A DNA stretch of 64,000 nucleotides from Enterobacteriaceae bacterium B14 (GCA_000307305.1 DF158882.1:1115495-1179494), one strand, 5' to 3'; shown: positions 37,649 to 50,110, numbered from the stretch's first letter. Numbers and translations: made by a program. The notes: generated from the letters alone by a model not told the origin.

Positions 37649-38509
37649 TTAGCCTGCGACAGCCATGCCTACGGTCATGTGCAGACCATAGAACACTGCC
37701 CGCCCAATCAGTTCTCCAGCAACGACCATCAGAAAACCGAGCGTCATTGAGGCCACTAAAGGTGTTTTCTGTCTGAACATAGGGCAAATAAAACACCCTA
37801 GACCCAGAACGAGAAGCGCCAATCGCCATGCCATCAACTGGCCATACTTAGGGATCAGCGCCGCAGCCTGCTGCACAGAGCTATGGATTTCAGCCAAGCC
37901 AAATCCCTGCATGGTGACAGTCATTATGCTGACAACCACGGCCAATATGCTAAGCACAGGCAGAAAACGCAGAGCACAGCCAGACACTTTGCTGGCACTA
38001 AGAAGAAGATAGCCCAACAAAGACCCGCCAATGAATACGGTTAGCACAAAATGCAGAGGCGTATAGGCATTATCCCAAGTTGGAACAGTATCTATCTCAT
38101 AGACCTTAACCATCGCGTAAACAAAGGTGATACCCAGCGCCATAGCCAGAACAAGCCAGATTTTACCTAGTGCTTTAGGCATTTTGCCCAATACCGCAAC
38201 GAGCCAATAAAAGCCACCCACAGCAAAGAACACAGAGCCGCTGGCGATTTCATTACTTAGCGCAGAAGAACCCACTCGATTGAGTGAGTTGAATGCACGC
38301 AGAGGCGAACCAAGGTGAATCACCGAAGCAACAAAGCCAATCCCCATCAATACCCAGATGAAGAACATCGCTCTATGCACGCTCTTATCCTGTTCTGGGC
38401 TTAGCTTACCGCTTAGTAGCGCGATACCTAAAACCAGAAAGCCACCTACAGCACACTGCCCTAAGACAGTGAAAAACATTAACGGCCACTCATGCCATCC
38501 CATTCCCAT
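37649..38509 (-). CDS. dmsC: DMSO reductase membrane anchor DmsC
   Basis: Integral-membrane subunit that anchors DmsAB and oxidises menaquinol. From ATG 38509 the product has 286 residues (E. coli 287) and starts MGMGWHEWPLMFFTVLGQ; GGAGGTG lies 5 bases upstream. It has eight hydrophobic segments. RAFNSLNRVGSSALSNEIASGS near 72-94 and the C-terminal LIGRAVFYGLHMTVGMAVAG are near-identical to E. coli. A longer frame reaching 38626 overlaps dmsB and is not used. It begins one base after the dmsB stop. Confidence 0.97.
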   Translation of the reverse strand: MGMGWHEWPLMFFTVLGQCAVGGFLVLGIALLSGKLSPEQDKSVHRAMFFIWVLMGIGFVASVIHLGSPLRAFNSLNRVGSSALSNEIASGSVFFAVGGFYWLVAVLGKMPKALGKIWLVLAMALGITFVYAMVKVYEIDTVPTWDNAYTPLHFVLTVFIGGSLLGYLLLSASKVSGCALRFLPVLSILAVVVSIMTVTMQGFGLAEIHSSVQQAAALIPKYGQLMAWRLALLVLGLGCFICPMFRQKTPLVASMTLGFLMVVAGELIGRAVFYGLHMTVGMAVAG

Positions 38510-38510
38510 C

Positions 38511-39128
38511 TTACACCTCCTTTGGGTTGGCCAGATGGCCACTGGTATCGCCAACTGACTTCGAATTGGCATTCGGTTTAATCGCGATACACGGTTTGGT
38601 GAAGTGTGCCGCAGGAAGCGGAGCAACCTCTTTCAATTTGCCGTGTTTCTTCTCCAGTTCGTCGATTGGTAGCAGATCTAACGCACGTAGCGGGCAAGAT
38701 TCCACACATACTGGTTTCTGACCTTCAGAGACACGTTCGTGGCAACCATCGCACTTGGTCATGTGACCTTTCGCTTCGTTAAACTGTGGCGCACCATAAG
38801 GGCAAGCCATATGACAATAGCGACAGCCGATACAAATTTCTTCGTTCACAACGACGAAACCATCTTCACGCTTGTGCATCGCGCCACTTGGGCAGACTTT
38901 GATACAAGCAGGGTCTTCACAATGGTTACAAGAAATAGAAAGATAATAGGCGAAAACATTCTGATTCCATGTGTCCCCCTCTTTCTGCCAATCTCCTCCG
39001 GCATATTCATAAATGCGGCGGAAACTAACATCCGGCGTTAAATCTTTATAGTCTTTACAGGCCAGCTCGCAGGTTTTACAACCGGTGCAGCGACTTGAAT
39101 CAATAAAAAATCCGTATTGAGTTGTCAT
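38511..39128 (-). CDS. dmsB: DMSO reductase iron-sulfur subunit DmsB
   Basis: Electron-transfer subunit with four [4Fe-4S] clusters linking DmsC to the molybdenum site in DmsA. It has 205 residues, as in E. coli. Four cysteine groups are visible: CTGCKTCELACKDY near 14-27, CNHCEDPACIKVCP near 67-80, CIGCRYCHMACPYG near 99-112, and CDGCHERVSEGQKPVCVESCP near 126-146. GAGGAG lies 7 bases before the ATG. It starts 10 bases after dmsA, in the dmsABC operon. Confidence 0.98.
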   Translation of the reverse strand: MTTQYGFFIDSSRCTGCKTCELACKDYKDLTPDVSFRRIYEYAGGDWQKEGDTWNQNVFAYYLSISCNHCEDPACIKVCPSGAMHKREDGFVVVNEEICIGCRYCHMACPYGAPQFNEAKGHMTKCDGCHERVSEGQKPVCVESCPLRALDLLPIDELEKKHGKLKEVAPLPAAHFTKPCIAIKPNANSKSVGDTSGHLANPKEV

Positions 39129-39138
39129 CGGCTACTCC

Positions 39139-41586
39139 TCAAACCTTTTTAACTTGAACGAGATTACTGTGGGACGGATTACCCTTCGCCAATGGTGATG
39201 GGCGCTGAGTCGTCAGTACGTTAATGCTGCCTGCATGATCAATTTTCTGGCTGTCTGGCGAATACCAAGCACCTTCACCTAAGGCAACAACTCCAGGAAT
39301 AACCCTCGGTGTCACTTTGGCATTAATACGTACTTCACCACGGTCATTGAAGATACTGATGCTATCGCCGTTAGAAATTCCACGCTCTTTGGCATCAATA
39401 GGGTTGATCCACATCTCTTGTAAACACGACGCTTTCAGCACATCAACGTTACCGTAAGTGGAGTGAGTACGCGCTTTATAGTGGAAGCCTGTCAGCTGTA
39501 ACGGATACTTCGCATTGAGTGGGTCATCGTAGTTTTCAAACCCTGGCGAATACACTGGTAGCGGATCAATGACATCGCCTTCTGGTAATTCCCACGTAGC
39601 CGCAATCTCAGCTAAGCTTGCAGAGTAAATCTCAATTTTGCCCGATGGTGTAGAAAGCGGATTGGCCGCAGGATCGGTACGGAACGCTTTATAGGCGACA
39701 TGATGACCTTCCGGGTCACGCTGCTTATAAATCCCCTGCTTCTGAAACTGTTCAAAACTTGGCAGAGCTGGGTTATTCGCCTGAGACTGTAGGTAAAGAT
39801 GGCGCAGCCACTCTTCTTGATTACGGCCTTCAGTAAACTGCTCACCAACGCCCATGCGTTTCGCGATTTCACTGGTCATCTCATAGATGTTTTTGCATTC
39901 AAAGCGAGGCTTGATAGCTTGGCTGGCAAAAATAACATAAGCCATGTTGCCCGCTGACGCATCCAGACAGAAATCCATCTGCTCAGAGGCAGTGCAATCT
40001 GGTAACAGAATATCGGCATACTTCGCAGAAGAGGTCATATGATTGTCAATGACGACGATCATTTCACACTGCTTATCATCCTGCAAAATATCGTGGGTAC
40101 GGTTAATTTCAGAGTGCTGATTAATTAAGCAGTTACTGGCATAGTTCCAAATAAACTTGATAGGTACATCCAGCTTATCTTTACCACGCACACCATCACG
40201 CGTGGCCGTCATTTCTGGGCCACGTGCAATCGCATCTGTCCACATGAACATAGAGATACTGGTCTTAATCGGGTTTTCAAGCGTTGGCATACGCACAAAT
40301 GGAATACTGTAAGAACCTTCACGAGCCCCAGTGTTCCCACCACTGATACCCACGTTGCCAGTAAGAATCGCTAACATAGAGATCGCACGGGAGGCTAATT
40401 CACCGTTAGCATGGCGCTGTGGCCCCCAGCCTTGGGTGATATAGGCAGGTTTAGCCGTACCAATCTCACGAGCCAATTTAATAATACGAGCAACAGGAAT
40501 TGCCGTAATGGCAGACGCCCATTCAGGCGTTTTAGCAATACCATCTGGGCCTGTACCTAAAATATAGGATTTATAATCTGCATTAGCAGGTGCCCCTTCA
40601 GGCAAGGTTGTCGTATCGTAACCGACACAGTACTGGTCCAAAAATGCTTGATCGACCAGATTTTCCGTAATCATCACATGAGCCAGAGCAGCGACTAAAG
40701 CGGCATCGGTACCCGGACGAATTGGGATCCACTCATCTTCACGCCCTGCCCCAGTATCGGTATAGCGAGGGTCGATGATTATCATACGTGCATTCGATTT
40801 TTCACGTGCCTGTTCAACATAATAAGTCACCCCACCGCCGCTCATACGCGTTTCGCCAGGGTTATTACCGAACATCACAACGAGTTTACTGTTTTCAATA
40901 TCTGATGGGCTGTTACCGTCCGCCCAACCACCATAGGTATAACTCAGGCCTGCCGCAATCTGTGCAGTACTGTAATCACCATAGTGATTTAGGTATCCCC
41001 CGCAGCAGTTCATTAAACGAGCGATAAGTGATGAACCTGGGGGCCACGAACGAGTAACTGTCCCACCCAAGGTACCAGTACCGTAGTTCAGATAGACGGC
41101 TTCATTACCGTGCTCTTTGATAACTTTCTTTAGGCTTCCCGCTAATGTATCAAAAGCCTCTTCCCAGCTTATCTGTTTAAACTTGCCTTCACCGCGCTTA
41201 CCAACACGTTTCATCGGGTATTTTAAGCGATCTGGATTGTACACACGGCGGCGCATAGAACGACCACGCAAGCAAGCTCGTACCTGATGCAGCCCTTCGT
41301 ATTGATCGTCACCTGTGTTATCGGTTTCTACGTATTTTATCTCGCCATCAACAACATGCATACGCAAAGGACAACGGCTACCGCAGTTAACCGTACACGC
41401 ACTCCAGACAATCTTCTCTATGACAGGTGCGGCTTGATTGGTGCCATTGGCGCCAAAAGCCTTGCTGGCAAATGGAAGAGAAAGGCTTCCGGCTGCAATG
41501 GCTAGCCCACCCACGGCACTTGTCTGAACCAGCTTACGCCGACTCATTGGGACCGATAAAATACTTCTTTTTTCAGGATGACTCAT
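39139..41586 (-). CDS. dmsA: DMSO reductase molybdopterin subunit DmsA
   Basis: Catalytic subunit that reduces dimethyl sulfoxide and related oxides as anaerobic electron acceptors. From ATG 41586 the product has 815 residues (E. coli 814). A twin-arginine signal SRRKLVQ lies at residues 15-21, with cleavage after the Ser-Lys-Ala-Phe-Gly-Ala region near 46. Then come ACTVNCGSRCPLRMHVVDG and RACLRGRSMRRRVYNPDRLKYP for the FS0 cluster and pterin, and NYGTGTLGGTVTRSWPPGS with the molybdenum-ligand Ser. An ATG seven codons earlier (41607) lacks a ribosome site. It heads dmsABC; expression is expected to need anaerobiosis (FNR) and repression by nitrate (NarL), but I did not find a convincing FNR site in the upstream region. 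Confidence 0.98.
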   Translation of the reverse strand: MSHPEKRSILSVPMSRRKLVQTSAVGGLAIAAGSLSLPFASKAFGANGTNQAAPVIEKIVWSACTVNCGSRCPLRMHVVDGEIKYVETDNTGDDQYEGLHQVRACLRGRSMRRRVYNPDRLKYPMKRVGKRGEGKFKQISWEEAFDTLAGSLKKVIKEHGNEAVYLNYGTGTLGGTVTRSWPPGSSLIARLMNCCGGYLNHYGDYSTAQIAAGLSYTYGGWADGNSPSDIENSKLVVMFGNNPGETRMSGGGVTYYVEQAREKSNARMIIIDPRYTDTGAGREDEWIPIRPGTDAALVAALAHVMITENLVDQAFLDQYCVGYDTTTLPEGAPANADYKSYILGTGPDGIAKTPEWASAITAIPVARIIKLAREIGTAKPAYITQGWGPQRHANGELASRAISMLAILTGNVGISGGNTGAREGSYSIPFVRMPTLENPIKTSISMFMWTDAIARGPEMTATRDGVRGKDKLDVPIKFIWNYASNCLINQHSEINRTHDILQDDKQCEMIVVIDNHMTSSAKYADILLPDCTASEQMDFCLDASAGNMAYVIFASQAIKPRFECKNIYEMTSEIAKRMGVGEQFTEGRNQEEWLRHLYLQSQANNPALPSFEQFQKQGIYKQRDPEGHHVAYKAFRTDPAANPLSTPSGKIEIYSASLAEIAATWELPEGDVIDPLPVYSPGFENYDDPLNAKYPLQLTGFHYKARTHSTYGNVDVLKASCLQEMWINPIDAKERGISNGDSISIFNDRGEVRINAKVTPRVIPGVVALGEGAWYSPDSQKIDHAGSINVLTTQRPSPLAKGNPSHSNLVQVKKV

Positions 41587-42597
41587 ACGTGACTCACTCT
41601 TATTCATTCAAAATGATTATTGAACGTACAAAATGATGTTCAGGCCCTAGTGAAGCTCATCTAATAACTTCTTAAACTGCTAAAAAGCCCAACCTTACTA
41701 ATAGTAAAAAATATGTTAATAATGCGATAAGCATGACTTCTTTTTATTTACATCGACTAACTTCTACAAAAAATAGTGAATGGCTTTAAATGTATGAAAT
41801 GAAATTAACTGCTATATAAAGCACTCTTCATAACTACGATAAATCCAATAACATTTCACTATGGTTTGTTTCAGTAATATTTATCTGCCATCTCAAAATA
41901 AATAATTTTTGATAATGAGAATCAAAATCAAATAAAGGTATCTATTGAATACGGATATAAACACCTAAGCAGATAACGACAATGGGAGTAAGATAATACA
42001 AAAGGAGTAGATGAAAGTTGTTTTACATCATTAAAGTATAATTTCGCAGATCGTGACACACCTAGGCACGTAGCGACTTCCCTTCGGTTGAAACCTTTCA
42101 TTTCTATTGAATCATTAATATTTTTATCATGACTTTACGATACCTAAAAATAGGTATTGATTTATTTCTTAAAATAATAAAATGTAAATAGGCATTATTA
42201 TCTCGGAAAGAGTAAATCTTCAAAATATATAAATAGGCATTGCAATGACGTTAATATTAATTAGATGTGAGAGGATGAAAATAAAAAATGAAATAACAAT
42301 TTAAAAATAAAAAATAACATTCAAATAAAAGCGAATAAAAAACAAACAAAAAACCGCTTCTCTTTATTTTTTATAGAATTATAAAAGGCGCATAATATAA
42401 CTTTCGAATCGAAAAAGAGAGATTGTAACTCTCGTCTAATATTTAAAATACCCTATTTAAAATCACACTACCTAATAGAGATAGTCATACTCTTTTAGAG
42501 AGCAGAGAGTCATACGCTCTATCAGAAAACATTTTTCACATTTACCTTGATGCCTTCCTATTTACACAAATTCCATCTGATCCGTGTTCACAAAACA
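41587..42597. other. One-kilobase AT-rich region between dmsA and serS
   Basis: About 1,000 bases, far more AT-rich than the flanks, with no standard gene. It should hold the dmsA promoter. Other contents: a strong Fur-box-like site (41911-41929); an eight-codon frame with AAAGGAG before its ATG (42011-42034); a perfect TATAAT at 42037-42042; a 57-residue minus-strand frame (42101 to 41928) whose first 25 residues look like a helix-turn-helix of the AlpA/excisionase type (FNRREVATCLGVSRSA); and partly repeated GAGAGTCATAC-like words at 42476-42525. This looks like a decayed accessory insertion or a regulatory RNA locus. Confidence 0.4.
41911..41929. promoter_or_regulatory. Strong Fur-box-like site with no obvious target gene
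   Basis: GATAATGAGAATCAAAATC agrees with the classical Fur box at 16 of 19 positions, better than the site in front of the iron uptake operon at the left end. It lies 325 bases upstream of dmsA and 700 bases from serS, in an AT-rich region without a recognisable gene. It could control an unannotated small RNA or be left over from a lost iron gene. Confidence 0.5.
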
Positions 42598-42637
42598 AAA
42601 AAAGCCCCCATTCCGGTCTGAACGGGGGCTTTTTTTA
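42598..42637 (-). terminator. Terminator of serS
   Basis: AGCCCCC (42603-42609) pairs with GGGGGCT (42624-42630) and the A/T flanks extend the stem; the minus strand ends in seven T residues. It lies 18 bases after the serS stop. Confidence 0.92.
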
Positions 42638-42647
42638 TACAAAAATA

Positions 42648-44003
<1,356 letters not shown>

Positions 44004-44040
44004 CTAAAGTTATCCAGTTAACCTTACCGCAACCAGAAAA

Positions 44041-45384
44041 TTAGCGGTAGCGTTTTGTCGGGCTATTTTGATCCTGCTCAGATAGCCAGTTCAGCTTTTC
44101 AGCAATTTTGCCCTCAAGACCACGTTGAGCAGGGACATAGTAGTGTGAACCTGCTAACTCAGGGGGGAAATAACACTCGCCAGCCGCATATGCATTAGGT
44201 TCATCATGGGCATAGCGATATTCAGCGCCCAGCCCCATCTCTTTCATCAATTTGGTTGGTGCATTACGTAGATGTTCAGGTACATCGTAATCAGGCCGTT
44301 CACGGGCATCGTGCAACGCCGCCTTAAATGCCGTATAGACCGCATTGCTTTTAGGTGCACACGCCAAATAGACAATAGCCTGTGCAATGGCTCTCTCACC
44401 TTCTGCTGGGCCAACGCGAGTGAAGCAATCCCAAGCAGAGATAGCCACCTGCATACCTCTTGGGTCAGCGTTCCCAACATCTTCTGAGGCTATCGCGAGT
44501 AGCCTTCTCGCAACATACAAAGGATCACCACCGGCACTCAATATTCGAGCATACCAATACAATGCAGCGTCAGGCGCAGAACCTCGTACTGATTTATGCA
44601 GCGCAGAGATGAGGTCATAATAGCGGTCGCCTTTATTATCAAAACGAACACTGCGTTCGCCTGACACTTCTTTCAATAGATCTGGCGTTAAAACACGATT
44701 TCCATCGGCATTAACCTCGGCCATATCCGCCATCATCTCTAGACAATTTAGAGAGCGTCTGGCATCACCATTCACCAATTCAGCCAGCATTTTACGTGTG
44801 TCATCTTGTAAGACAATATTTTGCCCACCGTAACCACGGGAGCTATCTTCCATTGCCTGAACCAACACCTGTTCAATCTCTTCAGCGGTAAGGGATTTCA
44901 ACAAATAAACTCGCGCGCGTGAAAGCAGAGCGGAGTTTAATTCAAATGAAGGGTTTTCGGTTGTCGCACCGATAAACGTGATCGTCCCATCTTCAATATG
45001 AGGTAAGAAGGCATCTTGTTGGCTTTTGTTGAAGCGATGAACTTCGTCAACGAACAGTATCGTTCTGCGGCCCGCATCACGATTCTGTCTTGCTCTTTCT
45101 ATCGCTTCACGAATTTCTTTAATACCAGAAGTCACCGCAGAAATGCGTTCAACATCCGCACGTCCATAGTGCCCTATAATTTCAGCCAGCGTCGTTTTCC
45201 CCGTGCCAGGCGGCCCCCAGAGAATCATTGAATGCAAGTGGCCTGCTTCAATCGCTCTTGGCAATGGCTTGCCTTCAGCTAACAGATGCCGCTGACCGAT
45301 ATACTGCGCTAATGTGACTGGCCGCATACGAGCGGCCAGTGGTTGAAATTCATTTTGAGAGAAATCAAGCGATAGGTTGCTCAC
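44041..45384 (-). CDS. rarA: Replication-associated recombination protein RarA (MgsA)
   Basis: AAA+ ATPase related to clamp loaders that acts at stalled replication forks. It has 447 residues, as in E. coli. Visible motifs are [19 protein letters not shown] near 53-70 (Walker A), [23 protein letters not shown] near 108-130 (Walker B), [24 protein letters not shown] near 138-160 (sensor 1 and Arg finger) and a C-terminal tetramerising domain ending [10 protein letters not shown]. It lies 21 bases after lolA and 100 bases before serS, as in E. coli. Confidence 0.97.
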   Translation of the reverse strand: MSNLSLDFSQNEFQPLAARMRPVTLAQYIGQRHLLAEGKPLPRAIEAGHLHSMILWGPPGTGKTTLAEIIGHYGRADVERISAVTSGIKEIREAIERARQNRDAGRRTILFVDEVHRFNKSQQDAFLPHIEDGTITFIGATTENPSFELNSALLSRARVYLLKSLTAEEIEQVLVQAMEDSSRGYGGQNIVLQDDTRKMLAELVNGDARRSLNCLEMMADMAEVNADGNRVLTPDLLKEVSGERSVRFDNKGDRYYDLISALHKSVRGSAPDAALYWYARILSAGGDPLYVARRLLAIASEDVGNADPRGMQVAISAWDCFTRVGPAEGERAIAQAIVYLACAPKSNAVYTAFKAALHDARERPDYDVPEHLRNAPTKLMKEMGLGAEYRYAHDEPNAYAAGECYFPPELAGSHYYVPAQRGLEGKIAEKLNWLSEQDQNSPTKRYR

Positions 45385-45405
45385 ATCATCCTCGCTGCTG
45401 CGTTA

Positions 45406-46017
45406 TTACTGCCGTTGGTCATCCACCGTTACACCTTTTGGAGGCGTAAAATTAAACGTAGCGGAGTCAATAAAACTATTGTTCTGATCCTTCAGCACGT
45501 ATGAACTACGTTGCCCATCCTGCTCTACAGCTGCAAAACTTGTAATCGTGCCGCTCTTTGTGACGTTGATATCAAACTGTTTAAGATTGCCGCTGTCACC
45601 CTTAGGCAGTAGGTGAAAATTATCACCTGTTTGTTTGATATCGTACTGACTCCAATCACGCGGGTCATTACGAGCAATCAGAATAAAAGGTGTATTTGTG
45701 GTTACACTATTAAGTGTGTTTGCCGTCACTTGTTCGACAAAAGGGTTATAAAACCACAGTGTCTCACCGTCAGAAACCAACAGGCTTTCATCAGGCGTCA
45801 CGGTATGCCAGCGAAATAAATTTGGTCGTTTAACCCACAACTCACCAGCGGCATCCTGCACAGCGGCACCATCGGATGAAGTGACTGACTGTGAGAACCC
45901 AGCATGAAAACTGCCCACTTTCCCTAATCGTTCCTGTAGATCGCTACGCGCATCCGCCAAAACTGACGTCGATACAAGAACAGAAGCGACACAACATGCC
46001 ATCAGCAGCTTTTTCAT
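45406..46017 (-). CDS. lolA: Outer-membrane lipoprotein carrier protein LolA
   Basis: Periplasmic chaperone that ferries lipoproteins from LolCDE to LolB. It has 203 residues (E. coli 203-204) with a Sec signal of 21 residues ending SVLA. The mature part has [38 protein letters not shown], which contains the conserved Arg and aromatic residues of the hydrophobic cavity, and ends [13 protein letters not shown]. It lies between ftsK and rarA, as in E. coli. Confidence 0.97.
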   Translation of the reverse strand: MKKLLMACCVASVLVSTSVLADARSDLQERLGKVGSFHAGFSQSVTSSDGAAVQDAAGELWVKRPNLFRWHTVTPDESLLVSDGETLWFYNPFVEQVTANTLNSVTTNTPFILIARNDPRDWSQYDIKQTGDNFHLLPKGDSGNLKQFDINVTKSGTITSFAAVEQDGQRSSYVLKDQNNSFIDSATFNFTPPKGVTVDDQRQ

Positions 46018-46211
46018 TACAGTGAAACCTCATCGATTTTGAAATTCTAACAGCGCTACTCTATCCGAGGGCTAACACGCCGTACACGACTATCTTCTTA
46101 TTCTGGCTCAATTTTACTCTTCTTTGCATATCCATAAACAGAGCTGACTAACTAGTCTCACCCATATGTTTGTAAGTTGGGTAGATGCATATCAAAAATA
46201 AAGCATCACAA

Positions 46212-46260
46212 AGAAAAAAGGAGCACACATTGTCAATAGAGTGACGAAATGGGTGCTCCC
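46212..46260 (-). terminator. Terminator of ftsK
   Basis: On the minus strand GGAGCAC pairs with GTGCTCC across a 26-base loop and runs directly into TTTTTT. It begins 14 bases after the ftsK stop and separates ftsK from lolA. Confidence 0.65.
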
Positions 46261-46273
46261 GTTAATAGCGGTA

Positions 46274-49200
46274 TTAGTGATGCGATGAAGGGGCTAACAC
46301 CTCACGGTTGCCATTACTGCCCTGTTCACTAACAATACCTTGCGCTTCCATTTGTTCGATAATACGTGCAGCACGGTTATAACCAATTCGGAATTGTCGT
46401 TGAACGCCAGAGATAGATGCGCGGCGCTTTTCAACCACAAACTCCACCGCCTGATCAAACAGCGGATCGAGCTCATCATCACCATCCAGCCCCAAAGAAC
46501 CACCTTCGCCCTCTTCGCTGGTGGTCAGAATATTATCAATATACTGAGGACGCCCACGCGCTTTCCAATCCTGCACTACGGCATGAACTTCTTGATCACG
46601 CACGAACGCACCATGTACACGCATCGGTAAGGAAGAGTTAGGCGGTAGATAAAGCATATCGCCCATACCAAGCAGGGATTCTGCGCCGCCTTGATCCAAA
46701 ATAGTCCGTGAATCAATCTTACTCGATACAGTAAAGGCGATACGGGTTGGTATATTCGCCTTAATCAATCCGGTAATCACGTCGACTGAAGGGCGCTGAG
46801 TGGCTAAAACTAAATGGATACCCGCCGCACGCGCTTTCTGCGCTAAACGGGCAATCAGCTCTTCTACTTTTTTACCCACTGCCATGATTAAGTCAGCAAA
46901 CTCATCAACCATCACGACGATATAAGGGAGTTTCTCTAGAACAGGGGGCTGCATATCCATGCTGTCGCTTGGTTTCCAGAATGGATCTGGGATAGGGCGC
47001 CCCATCTCTTCCGCTTCTAAAACTCTCTCGTTATAGCCAGCAATATTTCGCACGCCAAGTGCAGACATAAGCTTATAACGGCGTTCCATCTCATTCACGC
47101 ACCAACGTAATGCGTTGGCTGCATCTTTCATATCGGTAACCACTTCCGTCAACAGATGTGGTATTCCCTCATATACTGATAGCTCCAGCATTTTAGGGTC
47201 GATCATGATGAATTTGACGTCTTCAGGTTTAGCCTTATACAAGATACTGATAATCATGGCGTTAACGCCCACTGATTTACCTGAGCCCGTCGTACCCGCA
47301 ACCAGCAGATGAGGCATTTTTGCTAAATCAGCAACAACCGGTTGGCCACCAATATCTTTGCCCAGCACAACGGCAAGAGGTGAAGCAGTTTCTCGGAATT
47401 TCGCACAGTCTAAAACTTCCCGTAGATAAACCGTTTGACGATGTTTATTCGGCAACTCCAAACCAACATAAGGTTTGCCAGGGATAACCTCAACAACTCG
47501 CACCGCTACGGCGGAAAGTGAACGAGCTAAATCACGAGACAAATTAGAGATTCGAGCCGCCTTTACTCCAGGTGCCAGATCCAGCTCAAAACGCGTGACG
47601 ACAGGACCAGGCGAAATACCTACTACCGTTGCTTTGACACGATAATCCGCTAGGCGGTCTTCAATCAATCGCGCTGTCTGCTCTAAAAATTCAACGTCAA
47701 CAGGCTCTTCATTTGGCGGTGGAGATTCCAGCAAATCCAGCGTCGGCAGCGGTGTTGTTGGCTTAGGTAGAGGCTGATCATTTCGTAACAAGAACGGATG
47801 AATCAGGCTATCCATATTAGGAGACGAGTTCTCCCGTCCTGCATTCTGCGCTGGGGCAGCATACTCTTCACTATTCTGGAATGAGCCTGTTGATACCGGA
47901 GTCGTGTGTGCTGCCCTGTACTCTGAGCGGTATTCCGTCTGATTTTCCCCACGCTGTACAGAGGGTGATGCGAAAGCGTTACCAGAAACACTGTTTTGTT
48001 GAGCACGATGATATACGTCATCACCAAACGGTGAATCATTAGGGTCCGCAACCGGCTCAAACATATTTAATCTTTCTGTAGCAGGCGGTTGGCTATCTTC
48101 AAGCTGAGGGGGCAAGGTAAACAACGGCTCACTAGGGCCATCATTAACCAAATCCGTCATCGGCGAAATATTGAATGCATCGTCGTTTCTAATGCGATGG
48201 AAAAGATCGGAGACTCTCGATTCATCCTCGGTAGGAACCGCAGTCTGAGTAGCGAGTTTACCATCACCTACTGTCGATAATGAATTCGACGAAGAATAAC
48301 TAAAAGGTGGTTGTGATATCTGTTCTGTATTAGGTGCTGTCCGTGCCTGTTCATAACGACTTTGCTGGTGAGCTTCAAAAGCTTTACGCAGCATCTCCTG
48401 CTCATGAGCTTCCTCTTCTCTATCTTGAGCAATAATATCTACGACAGGGGGTTGATATCTATCTTCTTGATGAGATTCATATTGTTGATGTGCATCACCC
48501 TGTTGTGAAATCTCATCTTCTAGGACATTAAGATTACCTAACGGCGCATCGAGCTCTCTTTGACGATCCTCTTCTTCTTGCTGGTGTTGTAGTTCACTTG
48601 CACGTTGAGAAGGAAGCCTTATTCCATACGATGCTAGCTCACGTCGAGTAGGGATTCTGACGCGATTAGGCCGAGGCAACTCAGGCCCAATACCTTGTTT
48701 TACCTGTGGTGTGTCTATCTTTGGATCAAAGGCTGGAGTAAACACCATTGCGCTACCCGCCACTGTTGCAGCTTTTACTTCATCATGACTGCTACTAGTG
48801 GGGCCAACAGGCTGAATCTCAGAGGAAAGTTCAGGGGTGATAGTAGGTATGTTTTGTAAGTCTTCCGCCGGTTTCGAGCTAAATCTGTTTTCTAGATGGT
48901 CATATGTATCAAATCTCTTTGATACCGTCGGCATATCAGTATCGACAATAGATTTATCAAGAGAGCTTAAAGCAGCCTGATTTTTCTTATCACCCGCTGT
49001 TTTGAAAGCCTCTACAGGCCCAGTAAAGAGTGCTTCCGTATCGAGTTTAAAATTAACAGCAGGGTCTTCATCAAAAGGACTACCATAATCTTGGATAGAC
49101 TCATCCTGCTCTACGATTGGAATAGCAGCGTTTTCACTTTCTTCTACAAGTGGTGATCTAGGTGGGTAGCTTCGCTCTACAGGTTCATCATCGTTCGAAT

Positions 49201-49927
49201 CAACAGTGATATCTAATAGTGGGTCGTTCTGATCTTCTTTTGCATAAACTGTACTAAAATTCTCTAAGGAATGATCGTCTTTATCATCGTCATACCCATC
49301 ACTATTATGACGGGTGCGGTTCGTCAAAAATGCCAAACCACCGAGAAGCAGTGAGCCAATTTTCTCTGCAATAGTCAGCCATGACCAGCCTGTGAATAGC
49401 GTTAAACCTGCAGCCCAGATACACATCATCATGAGCGTCGCACCAATAGGGCTGAACCAAGGTTGCATCGCGCTATTTAGCAAACTGCCGATCACACCGC
49501 CAGAAGCAAAATAGTAAATATCATCAATGTTAAATGCGGCTAAACCACAAGATGTAATAATCAGGGCGAGCGCACCAATAATTTTTAGAGCAAGGGTAAA
49601 ATAATCGGCCCCTTCGTTATTGTGACGCTGCCGAAATACAACCACACATAGAATAAGGATAATGATAGGGACAACATAGGCTAATGCACCAAAGGTGAAA
49701 AAGAGTGTATCAGCAACCCATGCACCAACACTGCCACCAAGATTATGGATAGGTTCATGCCATGCAGTTTGTGACCAACTAGGATCGGCAGGATCAAAAC
49801 TAATTAAGGCCGCCATTAAATAAATGGAGAATATCCCCAGAACAATCATCAGTGCCTCGACTAACCGCCTACCGCTACTGAGTTTTCTGAAAGTGACGTC
49901 TTTATCTTCTGTGTATTCCTGGCTCAA
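46274..49927 (-). CDS. ftsK: Cell-division DNA translocase FtsK
   Basis: Septum-located motor that pumps chromosome ends apart and triggers XerCD at dif. I chose a TTG start at 49927 ([21 protein letters not shown]), because GGGAG lies 8 bases upstream and the E. coli protein begins MSQEY at this place. The product has 1,217 residues (E. coli 1,329); the difference is in the long polar linker (about 190-720), rich in Gln, Glu and Ser but without the Pro-Gln repeats of E. coli. The N-terminal part has four membrane segments. The motor domain has Walker [15 protein letters not shown] and Walker [14 protein letters not shown]. The C-terminal gamma domain, [22 protein letters not shown], reads KOPS. 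It lies between lrp and lolA. Confidence 0.97.
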   Translation of the reverse strand: MSQEYTEDKDVTFRKLSSGRRLVEALMIVLGIFSIYLMAALISFDPADPSWSQTAWHEPIHNLGGSVGAWVADTLFFTFGALAYVVPIIILILCVVVFRQRHNNEGADYFTLALKIIGALALIITSCGLAAFNIDDIYYFASGGVIGSLLNSAMQPWFSPIGATLMMMCIWAAGLTLFTGWSWLTIAEKIGSLLLGGLAFLTNRTRHNSDGYDDDKDDHSLENFSTVYAKEDQNDPLLDITVDSNDDEPVERSYPPRSPLVEESENAAIPIVEQDESIQDYGSPFDEDPAVNFKLDTEALFTGPVEAFKTAGDKKNQAALSSLDKSIVDTDMPTVSKRFDTYDHLENRFSSKPAEDLQNIPTITPELSSEIQPVGPTSSSHDEVKAATVAGSAMVFTPAFDPKIDTPQVKQGIGPELPRPNRVRIPTRRELASYGIRLPSQRASELQHQQEEEDRQRELDAPLGNLNVLEDEISQQGDAHQQYESHQEDRYQPPVVDIIAQDREEEAHEQEMLRKAFEAHQQSRYEQARTAPNTEQISQPPFSYSSSNSLSTVGDGKLATQTAVPTEDESRVSDLFHRIRNDDAFNISPMTDLVNDGPSEPLFTLPPQLEDSQPPATERLNMFEPVADPNDSPFGDDVYHRAQQNSVSGNAFASPSVQRGENQTEYRSEYRAAHTTPVSTGSFQNSEEYAAPAQNAGRENSSPNMDSLIHPFLLRNDQPLPKPTTPLPTLDLLESPPPNEEPVDVEFLEQTARLIEDRLADYRVKATVVGISPGPVVTRFELDLAPGVKAARISNLSRDLARSLSAVAVRVVEVIPGKPYVGLELPNKHRQTVYLREVLDCAKFRETASPLAVVLGKDIGGQPVVADLAKMPHLLVAGTTGSGKSVGVNAMIISILYKAKPEDVKFIMIDPKMLELSVYEGIPHLLTEVVTDMKDAANALRWCVNEMERRYKLMSALGVRNIAGYNERVLEAEEMGRPIPDPFWKPSDSMDMQPPVLEKLPYIVVMVDEFADLIMAVGKKVEELIARLAQKARAAGIHLVLATQRPSVDVITGLIKANIPTRIAFTVSSKIDSRTILDQGGAESLLGMGDMLYLPPNSSLPMRVHGAFVRDQEVHAVVQDWKARGRPQYIDNILTTSEEGEGGSLGLDGDDELDPLFDQAVEFVVEKRRASISGVQRQFRIGYNRAARIIEQMEAQGIVSEQGSNGNREVLAPSSHH

Positions 49928-49962
49928 AAAAAGGCTCCCAGGTTCCTGTGGACAACATAACA

Positions 49963-50086
49963 AACAGCGCTGAGTTTTAGCTCAACGCTGTTGACTGTAT
50001 AGATGCACAGGAGTGTAGCTAAAAAAAACAGTTTTTGCATCTGTTCTTCTATTTGTCAGCTTGATAGACCGTCTGCTAGCTGACAA
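49963..50086 (-). terminator. Hairpins downstream of lrp
   Basis: Two inverted repeats lie in the gap between lrp and ftsK: TTGTCAGCT/AGCTGACAA (50053-50061 and 50078-50086, perfect 9-base stem), 25 bases after the lrp stop, and AACAGCG-TGAG/CTCA-CGCTGTT (49963-49992), next to the ftsK start. Neither has a long T-run. They probably end or weaken the lrp transcript before ftsK. Confidence 0.5.
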
Positions 50087-50110
50087 GTGAGCCGTAGACA
50101 AACCATAAAC

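Noticed and set aside
42476-42525. CRISPR-like or tandem repeat (GAGATAGTCATAC / GAGAGTCATACGC)
   Set aside because: Only two imperfect copies of about 15 bases; no array and no cas genes.
46274-49927. Frameshift or truncation in ftsK, since it is about 110 residues shorter than in E. coli
   Set aside because: The frame is intact and the missing length falls in the variable linker; membrane, motor and gamma domains are complete.
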